A DNA stretch of 64,000 nt from Edwardsiella anguillarum (GTDB lineage Bacteria; Pseudomonadota; Gammaproteobacteria; Enterobacterales; Enterobacteriaceae). Under the pieces are notes generated by a model that was given only the letters and a program-made list of their open reading frames with translations, had not been told where the DNA came from and made no database searches. Of the stretch, positions 16,053 through 25,582 are shown in pieces. The translations under genes and the position numbers were made by a program. How positions within the stretch are numbered: position 1 is the first letter of the stretch; every line of letters starts with the position of its first letter. The stretch lies in NCBI RefSeq assembly GCF_008801815.1, contig NZ_VZOX01000008.1, one strand, 5' to 3'.

Positions 16053-16400
16053 GAGAGTTCCCTGTAAGGTCATACCGGACGTAGTGACCATGGTAAGAAA
16101 GCTCGCCCGCAATGCCAATGGTTAATTGCGCTCGATGTGGTTACGTTCAGAAACTGGGCGGTCTCGGCATGAGGTGTTGCGTAACACATTGCAAATCCTG
16201 AATAAAAAAGCACGAATAACAAATATTATCCGTGGCAGCGTGGGCAAAATATGACAGAGTGTTAAGGGATTTTCTAAATCAAACGGGTTTTCGCGCTAGA
16301 ATAAGAGTCAGATTGGCGCGGGATACCGCCAGCGATGCCGGCGTGTGGGCCGGCGTCCCGTCAGTTACCAAATAGAAAACGAAGTCGGAGTGGATGAGTC
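16053..16400 (+). promoter_or_regulatory. Divergent ygfZ/sdhE promoter region
   Basis: This gap of about 350 bases holds the promoters of both flanking genes. TAGAAT at 16297-16302 is a good -10 candidate for sdhE; the matching -35 is poor. Nothing else stood out. Confidence 0.35.
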
Positions 16401-16667
16401 ATGGATATCAATAATAAAGCGCGGGTTCACTGGGCGTGCCGCCGCGGAATGCGCGAGCTGGATATCGCGATTATGCCTTTCTTTGAACATGAGTATGATG
16501 CGCTTAACGATGCCGATAAACAGACCTTTGTCCGCCTGCTGGCCTGCGACGATCCTGAGCTATTTAAATGGCTGATGAACCAGGGTAAGCCGGACGACGC
16601 TGATCTGGCCCGTATGATTACGCTGATTCAGACGCGAAATAAAGAACGTGGTCCTTTGGCGCTGTAA
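16401..16667 (+). CDS. sdhE: FAD assembly factor SdhE (CptB)
   Basis: The 88-residue cytoplasmic protein helps attach FAD covalently to succinate dehydrogenase and fumarate reductase flavoproteins. It has the diagnostic RGMREL motif at residue 15, required for the flavinylation role, and the all-helical DUF339 fold. Length equals E. coli SdhE. It overlaps ygfX by 20 bases, which couples the two genes. Confidence 0.96.
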   Translation: MDINNKARVHWACRRGMRELDIAIMPFFEHEYDALNDADKQTFVRLLACDDPELFKWLMNQGKPDDADLARMITLIQTRNKERGPLAL

Positions 16668-17064
16668 CGTTCACGTCTCCTGGCGTACCCAGGTGATGTT
16701 TCTGCTGGGGCACGGCGCGCTGGTTTTGGCGATCCTGCTGGCGCCCTGGCCGGAAAACTACAGCGCATTCTGGCTGGTTCTGCTGGTGGCGGTGATCTTT
16801 GAGTGTATCCGCAGCCAGCGTCGGATTGCGCGTAACCGCGGTGAGCTGCAGCTGCTGACGCCGCAGGTGTGGCACTGGCAGCTGCGCGAGTGGCGCCTGG
16901 CCCGGCGCCCCTGGGTTAGCGATCTGGGGGCGCTGCTGATTCTGCAGAGTACCCATGGTGTACCGTGCCGCCGCCGTCTGTGGCTGGCGGCCGACAGCAT
17001 GAGCCGAGAAGAGTGGGGGCAGCTGCGCCGCGCGCTGCTCGATACGGGCGACGATCGCGCATAG
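16648..17064 (+). CDS. ygfX: YgfX (CptA) inner-membrane protein
   Basis: The 138-residue protein starts at GTG 16648 inside sdhE and aligns with E. coli YgfX from the first residue (MVLW). Two hydrophobic segments (about residues 16-33 and 36-52) anchor it in the inner membrane, followed by a cytoplasmic tail with QRRIARNRGELQLL. It was proposed as the toxin partner of SdhE acting on cytoskeletal proteins, a claim that remains debated. The sdhE-ygfX pair is conserved. Confidence 0.93.
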   Translation: MVLWRCNVHVSWRTQVMFLLGHGALVLAILLAPWPENYSAFWLVLLVAVIFECIRSQRRIARNRGELQLLTPQVWHWQLREWRLARRPWVSDLGALLILQSTHGVPCRRRLWLAADSMSREEWGQLRRALLDTGDDRA

Positions 17065-17088
17065 CGAATCGCCGCGCTGGCGTGGTCG

Positions 17089-17601
17089 CTACAGCAGCTC
17101 GGCCGTCTCTAGCATGATCTGCTGGCACCAGCGCTGGAGCCGTGCCTCGCTGAGATCGAACTGGCTAACCTCGTCCAGCGCAAGGCCGGCAAATAGGCGT
17201 CCATCGTCCAGCGTTGCCCGAGAGGCGGTGAACGTATAGCCCGCCGTCGGCCAGTAGCCAACCGGGCGGGCGCCGAGCGTCAGCAGGCGATCGTGCAGCA
17301 TGCCGAGCGCGTCCTGAAACCATTCTCCGTACCCCTGCTGATCGCCCATGCCATACAGCGCGACGATTTTTCCCGGCAGCGGCGGCAGCGCGTCCCACGC
17401 GGCCTGCCAATCCTCCTGCTGCTCACCGAAGTCCCAGGTGGGGATCCCCATGATCAGCATGTCGTATTCCGTCATTCGCGCGGGCGAGGTGTCGCGGATG
17501 TTGTGCAGGGTGACCAGATCGGCGCCCAGAATGTCGCGAATTCTCTCGGCGGCCATCTCGGTGTAGCAGGTGCTGGAGCCATAAAAAAGACCGATTTTCA
17601 T
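17089..17601 (-). CDS. fldB: Flavodoxin FldB
   Basis: FldB is a small FMN electron carrier. The start MKIGLFYGSSTCYTEMAAE at 17601 gives 170 residues against 173 in E. coli; the upstream frame to 17700 is not conserved. The FMN phosphate loop is GSSTCYTE (residues 8-15) and the isoalloxazine loops are PTWDFGE and YGMGDQQGYGEWF. It is convergent with ygfX and divergent from xerD, as in E. coli. Confidence 0.95.
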   Translation of the reverse strand: MKIGLFYGSSTCYTEMAAERIRDILGADLVTLHNIRDTSPARMTEYDMLIMGIPTWDFGEQQEDWQAAWDALPPLPGKIVALYGMGDQQGYGEWFQDALGMLHDRLLTLGARPVGYWPTAGYTFTASRATLDDGRLFAGLALDEVSQFDLSEARLQRWCQQIMLETAELL

Positions 17602-17752
17602 TGTGCGTTTGCCATGATTGCCCAAGCGGATACGGGCAGTGTAACAGATTTGAAACCACTGACCGCATCCTGTAGGCTGGCCGTCGATAAGGCGCCGCAC
17701 GTAGCGTGCAGGCGGGATACCATACAGCGATATTATGGGTTAAGGAGTCGGG

Positions 17753-18652
17753 GTGCACGAACAGGATCAGGCGCTGATCGAACAGTTTTTGGATGCGCTG
17801 TGGCTGGAGAAGAATCTGGCGGAGAATACCCTGGCCTCCTATCGTCAGGATCTGCGCACGCTGGCCGAATGGCTGGCCTGTCACGATCTGACCCTGCTGA
17901 CGGCGGCGCACGGCGATCTGCAGGACTTCTTCGCCCAGCGCATGGACGGGGGCTATAAGGCGTCCAGCTCGGCCCGTCTGCTCAGCGCGCTGCGCCGCTG
18001 CTATCAGTATCTGTACCGGGAGACGCTGCGTGGCGACGATCCGAGCGCGCAGTTGGCCTCGCCCAGGCTGCCGCAGCGGCTGCCGAAAGACCTTTCTGAA
18101 GCCCAGGTGGGCGCCCTGCTGCAGGCGCCCTCCATCGATACGCCGCTGGAGCTGCGCGATAAGGCGATGCTGGAGCTGCTGTACGCCACCGGCCTGCGGG
18201 TGTCCGAACTGGTGGGGCTGGCGCAGGAGGATATCAGCCTGCGTCAGGGCGTAGTACGGGTGATCGGCAAAGGCAACAAAGAGCGCCTGGTTCCCCTTGG
18301 GGAGGAGGCGATCTACTGGATTGAGTACTATCTGGAGTATGGCCGTCCGTGGCTGGTGAACGGCCAGACGGTTGCGGCGCTGTTTCCCAGCAATCGCGCC
18401 CGCCAGATGACGCGCCAGACCTTCTGGCACCGGATTAAGCACTATGCCGTCCTGGCGGGGATCGATGCGGAGCGCCTGTCACCGCACGTGCTGCGCCATG
18501 CGTTCGCTACCCATCTGTTGAACCATGGCGCGGATTTACGTGTCGTACAGATGCTTTTGGGGCACAGCGATCTTTCCACTACCCAGATTTATACCCATGT
18601 AGCGACAGAGCGTCTGAGACAGCTACATCAACAGCATCATCCCCGCGCCTGA
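17753..18652 (+). CDS. xerD: Site-specific tyrosine recombinase XerD
   Basis: XerD with XerC resolves chromosome dimers at dif at the division septum under FtsK control. The 299-residue protein has the N-terminal SAM-like core-binding domain (about residues 1-105) and the catalytic domain. All catalytic residues are present: Arg149, Lys173, His245, Arg248, His271 and nucleophile Tyr280. It starts with GTG at 17753 after GGAG. It begins the xerD-dsbC-recJ series, 27 bases before dsbC, as in E. coli. Confidence 0.98.
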   Translation: MHEQDQALIEQFLDALWLEKNLAENTLASYRQDLRTLAEWLACHDLTLLTAAHGDLQDFFAQRMDGGYKASSSARLLSALRRCYQYLYRETLRGDDPSAQLASPRLPQRLPKDLSEAQVGALLQAPSIDTPLELRDKAMLELLYATGLRVSELVGLAQEDISLRQGVVRVIGKGNKERLVPLGEEAIYWIEYYLEYGRPWLVNGQTVAALFPSNRARQMTRQTFWHRIKHYAVLAGIDAERLSPHVLRHAFATHLLNHGADLRVVQMLLGHSDLSTTQIYTHVATERLRQLHQQHHPRA

Positions 18653-18679
18653 GCGGAGGGCAATTCAAAGGAATTCATT

Positions 18680-19396
18680 ATGAAGAAAAGCGTGATTTGG
18701 TTGGCATTACTGGCGACATCCGTCAGCGGCCTGGCCCGGGCAGATGATGCCGCGATCCAGCAGTCCCTGAAAAAGCTGGGGATCCAGCAGGCGCAGATCC
18801 AGGCGTCGCCGGTGGCCGGTTTGAAGACGGTCTTCAGCGAGGGCGGCGTGCTGTATGTAACGGACGATGGCAAGCATATCCTGCAGGGGCCGATGTATGA
18901 CGTCAGCGGCGCGGTGCCGGAAAACGTCACCAATCAGCTGCTGATGAAGCGCCTGGATAAGCTGGCGCCAGAAATGATCGTCTATAAGGCACCGAAGCAG
19001 AAGTATGTGATCACCGTCTTTACCGATATCACCTGCGGCTACTGCCATAAGCTGCACGCCCAGATTAAGGAGTACAACGATCTGGGGATCACCGTGCGCT
19101 ATCTAGCCTTCCCGCGCCAGGGGCCGGACTCCAAGGCGGAGAAGGATATGCAGTCGATCTGGTGTATGGCGGATCGCCGCAAGGCCTTCGACGATGCGCT
19201 GAAGGGCGAGACGATTTCACCGGCGACCTGTGATGTGAACATCAAGTCTCACTATGAGCTGGGCGTGCAGTTTGGCATTCAGGGGACGCCGGCGATCGTG
19301 CTGAGCAACGGAATGGTGATCCCTGGCTATCAGGGGCCGAAAGAGATGCTGGCGATGCTGGATGCCCAGGCCCAGATGGGCCAGAAGAAAGGTTAA
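18680..19396 (+). CDS. dsbC: Thiol:disulfide interchange protein DsbC
   Basis: DsbC is the periplasmic disulfide isomerase that repairs wrong disulfides and is kept reduced by DsbD. A signal peptide covers residues 1-21 (GLARA-DDAA). The N-terminal dimerisation domain runs to about residue 80 and the thioredoxin domain carries the active site CGYC at residues 119-122. Length is 238, near the usual 236. A structural cysteine pair (WCMADRR and ATCDVN) is also present. AAAGGAA precedes the start. Confidence 0.97.
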   Translation: MKKSVIWLALLATSVSGLARADDAAIQQSLKKLGIQQAQIQASPVAGLKTVFSEGGVLYVTDDGKHILQGPMYDVSGAVPENVTNQLLMKRLDKLAPEMIVYKAPKQKYVITVFTDITCGYCHKLHAQIKEYNDLGITVRYLAFPRQGPDSKAEKDMQSIWCMADRRKAFDDALKGETISPATCDVNIKSHYELGVQFGIQGTPAIVLSNGMVIPGYQGPKEMLAMLDAQAQMGQKKG

Positions 19397-19406
19397 TGTT
19401 TTGACG

Positions 19407-21134
19407 ATGAAGACACGGCTTTGCCGGCGAGAGGCGGCGGCGGAGAGTCAGCTGCCGGATGAGATACCGCCGCTGCTGCGCCGTCTGTACGGTAACCGCG
19501 GCGTGCGCAGCGCCGCCGAGCTGGAGCGCGGGGTGAAGGGGCTGCTGTCGTATCAGCAGTTGAGCGGTATTGAGCGGGCGGTGACGCTGCTGCAGGAGGC
19601 ACTGGCGCAGCGTCTGCGGTTGGTGATCGTCGGTGACTTTGATGCGGACGGCGCGACCAGCACCGCGCTGTCGGTGCTGGCGTTGCGCGCCATGGGCTGC
19701 GATAGCGTGCAGTATCTGGTGCCCAACCGTTTTGAGGATGGCTACGGCCTTAGCCCGGAGGTGGTCGAACAGGCCGCCGCCATGGGGGCGGAGCTGATCA
19801 TGACCGTGGATAACGGCGTCTCGTCGCACGCGGGGGTCGAGGCGGCCCACGCGCGCGGGATCCGCGTGCTGGTGACCGATCACCACCTGCCGGGAGAGAC
19901 GCTGCCGGCGGCGGAGGCCATCGTCAACCCGAATCTGGCCGACTGCGATTTTCCCTCCAAGTCGCTGGCCGGCGTCGGCGTCGCCTTCTACCTGATGCTG
20001 GCGCTGCGCCGTCATCTGGTAGAGCAGGGCTGGTTTGAGCGTCTGGGGCGCCCTGCGCCCAATCTGGCCGATCTGCTGGATCTGGTGGCGCTGGGCACCG
20101 TGGCGGACGTGGTCGCGCTGGATACCAACAACCGTATCCTGGTGCACCAGGGGCTGAACCGTATTCGTGCCGGGCGCTGTCGTCCGGGGATCCGCGCGCT
20201 GCTGGAGGTAGCCAAGCGCGATGCCCTGCGTCTGAGCGCCAGCGATCTCGGTTTTGCCCTGGGGCCGCGCCTCAACGCCGCCGGGCGGCTGGACGACATG
20301 TCGCTGGGGGTGGCGCTGCTGCTGAGCGAGGATATGCCGCAGGCGCGTGCGCTGGCCTGCGATCTGGATACGCTAAACCAGACGCGCCGCGAGATAGAGC
20401 AGGGGATGCAGAGCGAGGCGTTGGCGATCTGTGCCGGGCTGGAGCGCACCCTGACGCAGCTGCCCTACGGGCTGGCGCTCTACCATCCCGAATGGCATCA
20501 GGGTGTCGTGGGGATTCTGGCCTCGCGTATCAAAGAGCGCTTTTACCGTCCGGTGATCGCCTTTGCTCCGGCCGGAGAGGGGCTGCTGAAGGGATCGGGG
20601 CGCTCGCTGCCGGGGCTGCACATGCGCGATGCGCTAGAGCGTCTGGACACCCAATACCCGGGGCTGATGCAGAAATTTGGTGGCCATGCGATGGCGGCGG
20701 GGCTGACCATTGAGGCGGCGCGCTTTGACGACTTCCGTCATCACTTTGATGCGCTGGTGGGCGAGTGGCTCGATCCGGCCCAGCTGGAAGGGGTGGTTTG
20801 GTCGGACGGGGCGCTGAGCAGCGATGAGCTGACGCTGCCGGTGGCGGAGCTGCTGCGCGACGGTGGACCCTGGGGACAGGCGTTTCCGGAGCCGACCTTT
20901 GACGGTCAGTTTCGCATTCTGCAGCAGCGTCTGGTCGGGGAGCGCCACCTTAAGCTGATGCTGGAACCGCTGGGCGGTGGCCCGCTGCTGGACGGCATCG
21001 CGTTTAATGTGGATACCGCCCTGTGGCCGGACGCCAGCGTGCGTGAGGTGGAGCTGGCCTATCGGCTGGACATCAATGAGTACCGTGGCAATCGCAGTGT
21101 ACAGTTAATGATCCAACACCTCTGGCCGCGCTGA
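19407..21134 (+). CDS. recJ: Single-stranded-DNA-specific exonuclease RecJ
   Basis: RecJ degrades single-stranded DNA 5' to 3' in RecF-pathway recombination and mismatch repair. The 575-residue protein matches E. coli (577). DHH-family motifs are seen in order: GDFDADGATS, TVDNGVSSH, TDHHLPG and the DHHA1 motif GSGRSLPGLHMRDAL with GGHAMAAG. I start at ATG 19407; TTG 19401 is an alternative. It begins 10 bases after dsbC and is probably co-transcribed; a perfect hairpin terminator follows. Confidence 0.97.
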   Translation: MKTRLCRREAAAESQLPDEIPPLLRRLYGNRGVRSAAELERGVKGLLSYQQLSGIERAVTLLQEALAQRLRLVIVGDFDADGATSTALSVLALRAMGCDSVQYLVPNRFEDGYGLSPEVVEQAAAMGAELIMTVDNGVSSHAGVEAAHARGIRVLVTDHHLPGETLPAAEAIVNPNLADCDFPSKSLAGVGVAFYLMLALRRHLVEQGWFERLGRPAPNLADLLDLVALGTVADVVALDTNNRILVHQGLNRIRAGRCRPGIRALLEVAKRDALRLSASDLGFALGPRLNAAGRLDDMSLGVALLLSEDMPQARALACDLDTLNQTRREIEQGMQSEALAICAGLERTLTQLPYGLALYHPEWHQGVVGILASRIKERFYRPVIAFAPAGEGLLKGSGRSLPGLHMRDALERLDTQYPGLMQKFGGHAMAAGLTIEAARFDDFRHHFDALVGEWLDPAQLEGVVWSDGALSSDELTLPVAELLRDGGPWGQAFPEPTFDGQFRILQQRLVGERHLKLMLEPLGGGPLLDGIAFNVDTALWPDASVREVELAYRLDINEYRGNRSVQLMIQHLWPR

Positions 21135-21161
21135 GGCAGGGTCAGCAAAATCATGTATTGT

Positions 21162-21194
21162 AGAGGGGTAACGAAAGTTACCCCTCTTGTTTAT
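21162..21194 (+). terminator. Terminator after recJ with GAAA tetraloop
   Basis: A perfect 11-bp stem (21162-21172 with 21177-21187) closed by a GAAA tetraloop is followed by a T-rich stretch, 27 bases after the recJ stop. Confidence 0.85.
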
Positions 21195-21474
21195 TAGCAT
21201 AATTAATAACTGGGGCGCGCAGATTAGTAAATTCGTTGAACTTCCGCGTTAAGTGCCGGATTTTACAGCAACAGTGCAGGATCTCTGCGTAGGGTCTGCC
21301 ATTTCTGCAAACGAGTTGCTATAGTCTGTAGGGGTAATGGGATGGGGATTTAGGTTATGCCTTTGCCAGCGTATGGCGAGATATCCCGTTACTTTGCGTT
21401 TGTCCTTTTGGCCGGGGGCCGTATGACGGCACCGTGTTTCCCGACCGTTGCACTTTTAAAGAAGATAACAATCT
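21195..21474 (+). promoter_or_regulatory. prfB promoter and leader region
   Basis: The 280 bases between the recJ terminator and prfB probably hold the prfB-lysS promoter. TATAGT at 21320-21325 is a possible -10 element with no good -35. Nothing else was recognised. Confidence 0.35.
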
Positions 21475-22573
21475 ATGTTTGAAATTAATCCGGTAAAACA
21501 CCGTATTCAGGACCTGTCTGCGCGGACAGATGTTCTGAGGGGGTATCTTTGACTACGATGCCAAGAAAGAGCGCCTGGAAGAAGTAAACGCCGAGCTGGA
21601 ACAGCCGGATGTCTGGAATGAACCGGAGCGTGCGCAGGCACTGGGCAAAGAGCGTTCCTCCCTGGAAACCATCGTCAACACCATCGATGAAATGCACCAG
21701 GGGCTGGAGGATGTATCCGGATTACTGGAGCTGGCGGTAGAGGCCGACGACGAAGAGACCTTTAACGAGGCCGTCGCCGAACTCGATCTACTGGACGTGA
21801 AGCTGGGGCAGCTGGAGTTCCGCCGCATGTTCTCCGGCGAATACGACAGCGCCGACTGCTACCTGGATATTCAGGCCGGCTCCGGGGGAACCGAAGCGCA
21901 GGACTGGGCCAGCATGCTGCTGCGTATGTATCTGCGCTGGGCTGAATCCAAGGGCTTCAAAACCGAGATTATCGAAGAATCTGAGGGTGAAGTGGCCGGT
22001 CTGAAGTCCGCCACCATCAAAATTAGCGGTGACTATGCCTATGGCTGGCTGCGTACCGAAACCGGCGTGCATCGCCTGGTGCGCAAGAGCCCGTTTGACT
22101 CGGGCGGTCGTCGCCATACGTCGTTCAGCTCCGCCTTTGTTTATCCTGAAGTGGATGACGATATCGATATCGATATCAATCCGGCGGATCTGCGTATCGA
22201 CGTTTACCGCGCCTCTGGCGCCGGTGGTCAGCACGTCAACAAGACGGAGTCCGCCGTGCGTATTACCCACATTCCGACCGGGCTGGTGACGCAGTGCCAG
22301 AACGACCGTTCCCAGCATAAGAACAAAGATCAGGCCATGAAGCAGATGAAAGCCAAGCTTTATGAACTTGAGATGCAAAAGAAAAATGCTGAACGGCAGC
22401 AGATGGAAGATACCAAGTCCGATATCGGTTGGGGTAGTCAGATCCGTTCTTATGTGCTGGATGACTCCCGCATAAAAGATTTACGTACTAGCGTTGAGAC
22501 ACGTAATACACAGGCCGTGTTAGATGGCGACCTGGATAGGTTTATTGAGGCAAGTTTAAAAGCCGGGTTATGA
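21475..22573 (+). CDS. prfB: Peptide chain release factor 2 (programmed +1 frameshift)
   Basis: RF2 releases peptides at UGA and UAA. Translation starts at 21475 (MFEINPVKHR) and meets an in-frame UGA at 21550-21552, codon 26. The slippery CTT-T at 21547-21550 and the upstream internal Shine-Dalgarno AGGGGG reproduce the E. coli autoregulatory shift site exactly. After the +1 shift the frame resumes with GAC at 21551 and ends at 22573, giving 365 residues, as in E. coli. The stop-recognition SPF tripeptide (KSPFDS) and the catalytic GGQ (GAGGQHVN) are present. It is not a pseudogene. lysS starts 9 bases later. Confidence 0.98.
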
Positions 22574-22582
22574 GGAAACACT

Positions 22583-24100
22583 ATGTCTGAACAACAGCAA
22601 CAAGGCGCCGAACAGGCTCTGGACTTAAACAACGAAATGCAGGCTCGCCGCGAGAAACTGGCGGCTCTGCGTAAGGAAGGCATCGCTTTCCCTAACGATT
22701 TCCGCCGCGACACCACCTCCGATAAGCTGCACAGCCTGTATGACGGTAAGAGCAAGGAAGAGCTGGAAGCGCTGAACGTTGAAGTTTCCGTTGCCGGGCG
22801 CATGATGACCCGCCGTATCATGGGTAAAGCCTCTTTCGTTACGCTGCAGGATATGGGTGGCCGTATTCAGCTGTATGTTGCCCGTGACGATCTGAAAGAT
22901 GATGTTTACAGCGAACAGTTCAAGAAATGGGACCTGGGTGACATCATCGGCGCACGCGGTACTCTGTTCCGCACTCAGACCGGCGAGCTGTCCATTCATT
23001 GCCACTCTATCCATCTGCTGACTAAGGCCCTGCGCCCGCTGCCGGACAAATTCCACGGTCTGTCTGACCAGGAAACCCGCTATCGCCAGCGTTATCTGGA
23101 CCTGATCGCCAACGAGTCTTCCCGCGAGACTTTCCGTACCCGCTCCAAGATCCTGGCCGCTATCCGCAACTTCATGGTCAACAAAGGCTTCATGGAGGTC
23201 GAAACCCCGATGATGCAGGTGATCCCGGGGGGCGCCTCCGCCCGTCCGTTCATCACCCATCACAATGCGCTGGACATCGATATGTACCTGCGTATCGCGC
23301 CGGAGCTGTACCTGAAGCGTCTGGTGGTCGGCGGCTTCGAGCGCGTGTTCGAAATCAACCGTAACTTCCGTAACGAAGGCGTCTCTCCGCGTCATAACCC
23401 CGAGTTCACTATGATGGAACTCTATATGGCCTACGCGGACTACAAAGACCTGATCGTGCTGACCGAAGAGCTGTTCCGCACCATCAGCCAGGATGTTCTG
23501 GGCAGCAGTGTGGTGCAGTACGGCGATCAGACCTTCGATTTCGGCAAGCCGTTTATCAAGATGAGCATGAAAGAGGCCATCTGCCACTACCGTCCAGACA
23601 TCGCCTCTGCCGATCTGGATGACATGGATAAGGCCTGCAAGATCGCCGAGTCCCTGGGCATCAAGATCGAGAAAAGCTGGGGCCTGGGCCGCGTACAGTG
23701 CGAAATCTTTGATGAAACGGCAGAGAGCCAGCTGATTCAGCCGACCTTCATCACCGAATATCCGGCTGAGGTTTCTCCGCTGGCGCGCCGTAACGACGAG
23801 AACCCGTTCATCACCGACCGCTTTGAATTCTTCATCGGCGGCCGTGAGATCGGTAACGGCTTCTCCGAGCTGAACGACGCCGAAGATCAGGCGGAGCGTT
23901 TCCTGGATCAGGTGAAAGCCAAAGATGCCGGCGACGACGAAGCCATGTTCTACGACGAAGACTACGTGACCGCGCTGGAGCACGGCCTGCCGCCGACCGC
24001 CGGTCTGGGCGTGGGTATCGACCGTATGATGATGCTGTTCACCAACAGCCACACCATCCGTGACGTGATCCTGTTCCCGGCGATGCGTCCGCAGAAATAA
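22583..24100 (+). CDS. lysS: Lysyl-tRNA synthetase
   Basis: This 505-residue class II synthetase charges tRNA-Lys. The OB-fold anticodon-binding domain covers about residues 60-150 (GRMMTRRIMGKASF) and the catalytic domain shows motif 2 (FRNEGVSPRHNPEFTMMELY) and motif 3 (GLGVGIDRMMMLF). The length equals that of E. coli LysS. It follows prfB by 9 bases, the usual prfB-lysS operon, and has its own strong terminator. Confidence 0.98.
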   Translation: MSEQQQQGAEQALDLNNEMQARREKLAALRKEGIAFPNDFRRDTTSDKLHSLYDGKSKEELEALNVEVSVAGRMMTRRIMGKASFVTLQDMGGRIQLYVARDDLKDDVYSEQFKKWDLGDIIGARGTLFRTQTGELSIHCHSIHLLTKALRPLPDKFHGLSDQETRYRQRYLDLIANESSRETFRTRSKILAAIRNFMVNKGFMEVETPMMQVIPGGASARPFITHHNALDIDMYLRIAPELYLKRLVVGGFERVFEINRNFRNEGVSPRHNPEFTMMELYMAYADYKDLIVLTEELFRTISQDVLGSSVVQYGDQTFDFGKPFIKMSMKEAICHYRPDIASADLDDMDKACKIAESLGIKIEKSWGLGRVQCEIFDETAESQLIQPTFITEYPAEVSPLARRNDENPFITDRFEFFIGGREIGNGFSELNDAEDQAERFLDQVKAKDAGDDEAMFYDEDYVTALEHGLPPTAGLGVGIDRMMMLFTNSHTIRDVILFPAMRPQK

Positions 24101-24121
24101 GCGTTGTCCTCATCGCGTATC

Positions 24122-24150
24122 AGCCCCGGCATCGCCGGGGCTTTTTTTTT
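24122..24150 (+). terminator. Terminator of prfB-lysS
   Basis: AGCCCCGGC (24122-24130) pairs with GCCGGGGCT (24134-24142), followed by a run of T to 24150. Confidence 0.92.
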
Positions 24151-24174
24151 GTCATCTACGCCGGTTTTCGCCTG

Positions 24175-25138
24175 TTACCAGCCATAGGCGATACCGGCAC
24201 CCACGACATCCCCTTCGGCGCTGTTCCACGCAGAGGCCAGACGAATGTCGGTGTGCGGCGTTACCTGGTACTGCGCCCCGACGGCCAGCGCGTTGGCGTT
24301 CTGATAGTTGGCGACGCCCACCCCGACGCTAACGGTCTGCCGGTGGGTATAGGGAATATCGGCCATCGCGGTGACGGAGGCGATACCGCCATTGCTCTCG
24401 TTATGCTGGTCGGTCATCTGCTGCTGCAGCCGGTTGACTCGTCCTTCTATCGCATGGCCGAACCGGTTGAGGCGCGCATTGGCTGCCTGCATATCGTTAC
24501 GCTCTGTATTGCTTAAGCTACGGCTATATCCCCGTAGCTGGCTGACGTTGACCGCATCCGTCGCCTGCGTGCCTGCGCTGAGGTGGGTGAGCTGACGCGT
24601 GCTGCCGGGGGCGCCGATAGAGACGCTGTTGACGCGCGCGGTCTGGCTGTTGGCGCCGAGGGCGACGCTGTTCATATAGGAGGCTTGGCTATCGTTGCCC
24701 AGCGCCATGCTGCTATACCCGGATGCTCGTCCGCTGACGCCGATGGCGGTGGAGTAGCTGGCGCTGGCCTGGGCATCGTCGCCCAGCGCTATCGCGTTAT
24801 CGGGCGTGGCCTGGGCCCCATCGCCGAGCGCCGTGGAGTGCTGTCCCGCCAGACTGTTGGCTGCGGTTTTCGTTACCGATGGCGACGCTGTTGGCGCCGC
24901 CGGAGTAGGACTCGGCGCCGATGGCGGTAGCGGCGTCGCCGCGGGTACGGCTGCTGGCGCCGAGCGCCGTATCATAGCTGCCGCCCGCGCAGTTACTGTC
25001 GTTGCCCAGATGCACATCCAGGATCCCGCGATGGACGGCGGCGGCGTTAGGGAGTGCCGGCGCCGCGACGGCGTCGTCAAACGGTGAGACGGTCAAAAGA
25101 ACGGCGGTAGAAATAATACCGATGCGGAATAGGGACAT
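24175..25138 (-). pseudogene. Frameshifted YadA-like trimeric autotransporter adhesin
   Basis: Two overlapping frames make one short trimeric autotransporter. The first, from 25138, has a signal peptide (MSLFRIGIISTAVLL, cut near AVAA) and the first head repeats (SVAIGNE). The second continues the repeats (STALGDGAQ, NAIALGDDAQAS, SSMALGNDSQAS), then the neck (TDAVNVSQL), a short coiled-coil stalk and the C-terminal YadA anchor ending in VGAGIAYGW. One extra A in the AAAA run (24867-24870 on the plus strand as TTTT) breaks the frame. Removing one base gives exactly 320 residues with an unbroken repeat. This may be a decayed gene, a phase-variable tract or a sequence error. Downstream of lysS; not part of the E. 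coli backbone. Confidence 0.8.
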
Positions 25139-25380
25139 CGTAATATCCTCTTTTTTATCAATGATGGCTCAAGTATTAAAACTGTTGGATATTATGATGT
25201 TGTATTTGTAATCTGCCGTTTTCTTATGCAAATTGCGCTCTGTATTTTTAGATAATCTCCCGCCGTGTCAGCTTTCGGTTGCAAATGTTTTCTCTGACAT
25301 ACTTATTGGCTATTTCAGGCGATCAATTACGTTGTGATTACTGTTTCAGGTGATATTTCAGGGCATGTTTCAACTGTCAT

Positions 25381-25419
25381 CCTCTCGCCAGCGCTCCCGG
25401 GGAGAGCGCTGGCGAGAGG
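25381..25419. repeat. Perfect 16-bp hairpin in the adhesin-tRNA gap
   Basis: Arms 25381-25396 and 25404-25419 are perfect inverse complements around a 7-base loop. No T-run follows on either strand. It sits in the 444-base gap between the adhesin and tRNA-Gly; the rest of that gap is AT-rich and probably holds the adhesin promoter. Confidence 0.7.
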
Positions 25420-25542
25420 GGCGAAAGGGTAGAACGTCTGCCGTGGAGAGGGAAGGCGGCGGCCGAAATGGTGAAGAAAACGGCACATGGGCGGGTTGAT
25501 AAGATATCTGCTGAAATATTCATCACTTAGCTCAGTTTCCTC

Positions 25543-25570
25543 TTGCTGCGGCGAGGGAAGTGACTATAAT
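25543..25570 (+). promoter_or_regulatory. Sigma-70 promoter of tRNA-Gly
   Basis: TTGCTG (25543-25548) and a perfect TATAAT (25565-25570) are 16 bases apart and end 12 bases before the tRNA. Confidence 0.85.
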
Positions 25571-25582
25571 GGTTCACACATC

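Noticed and set aside
21475..22573. prfB as a broken gene because of the early TGA
   Set aside because: The break is the standard programmed +1 frameshift.
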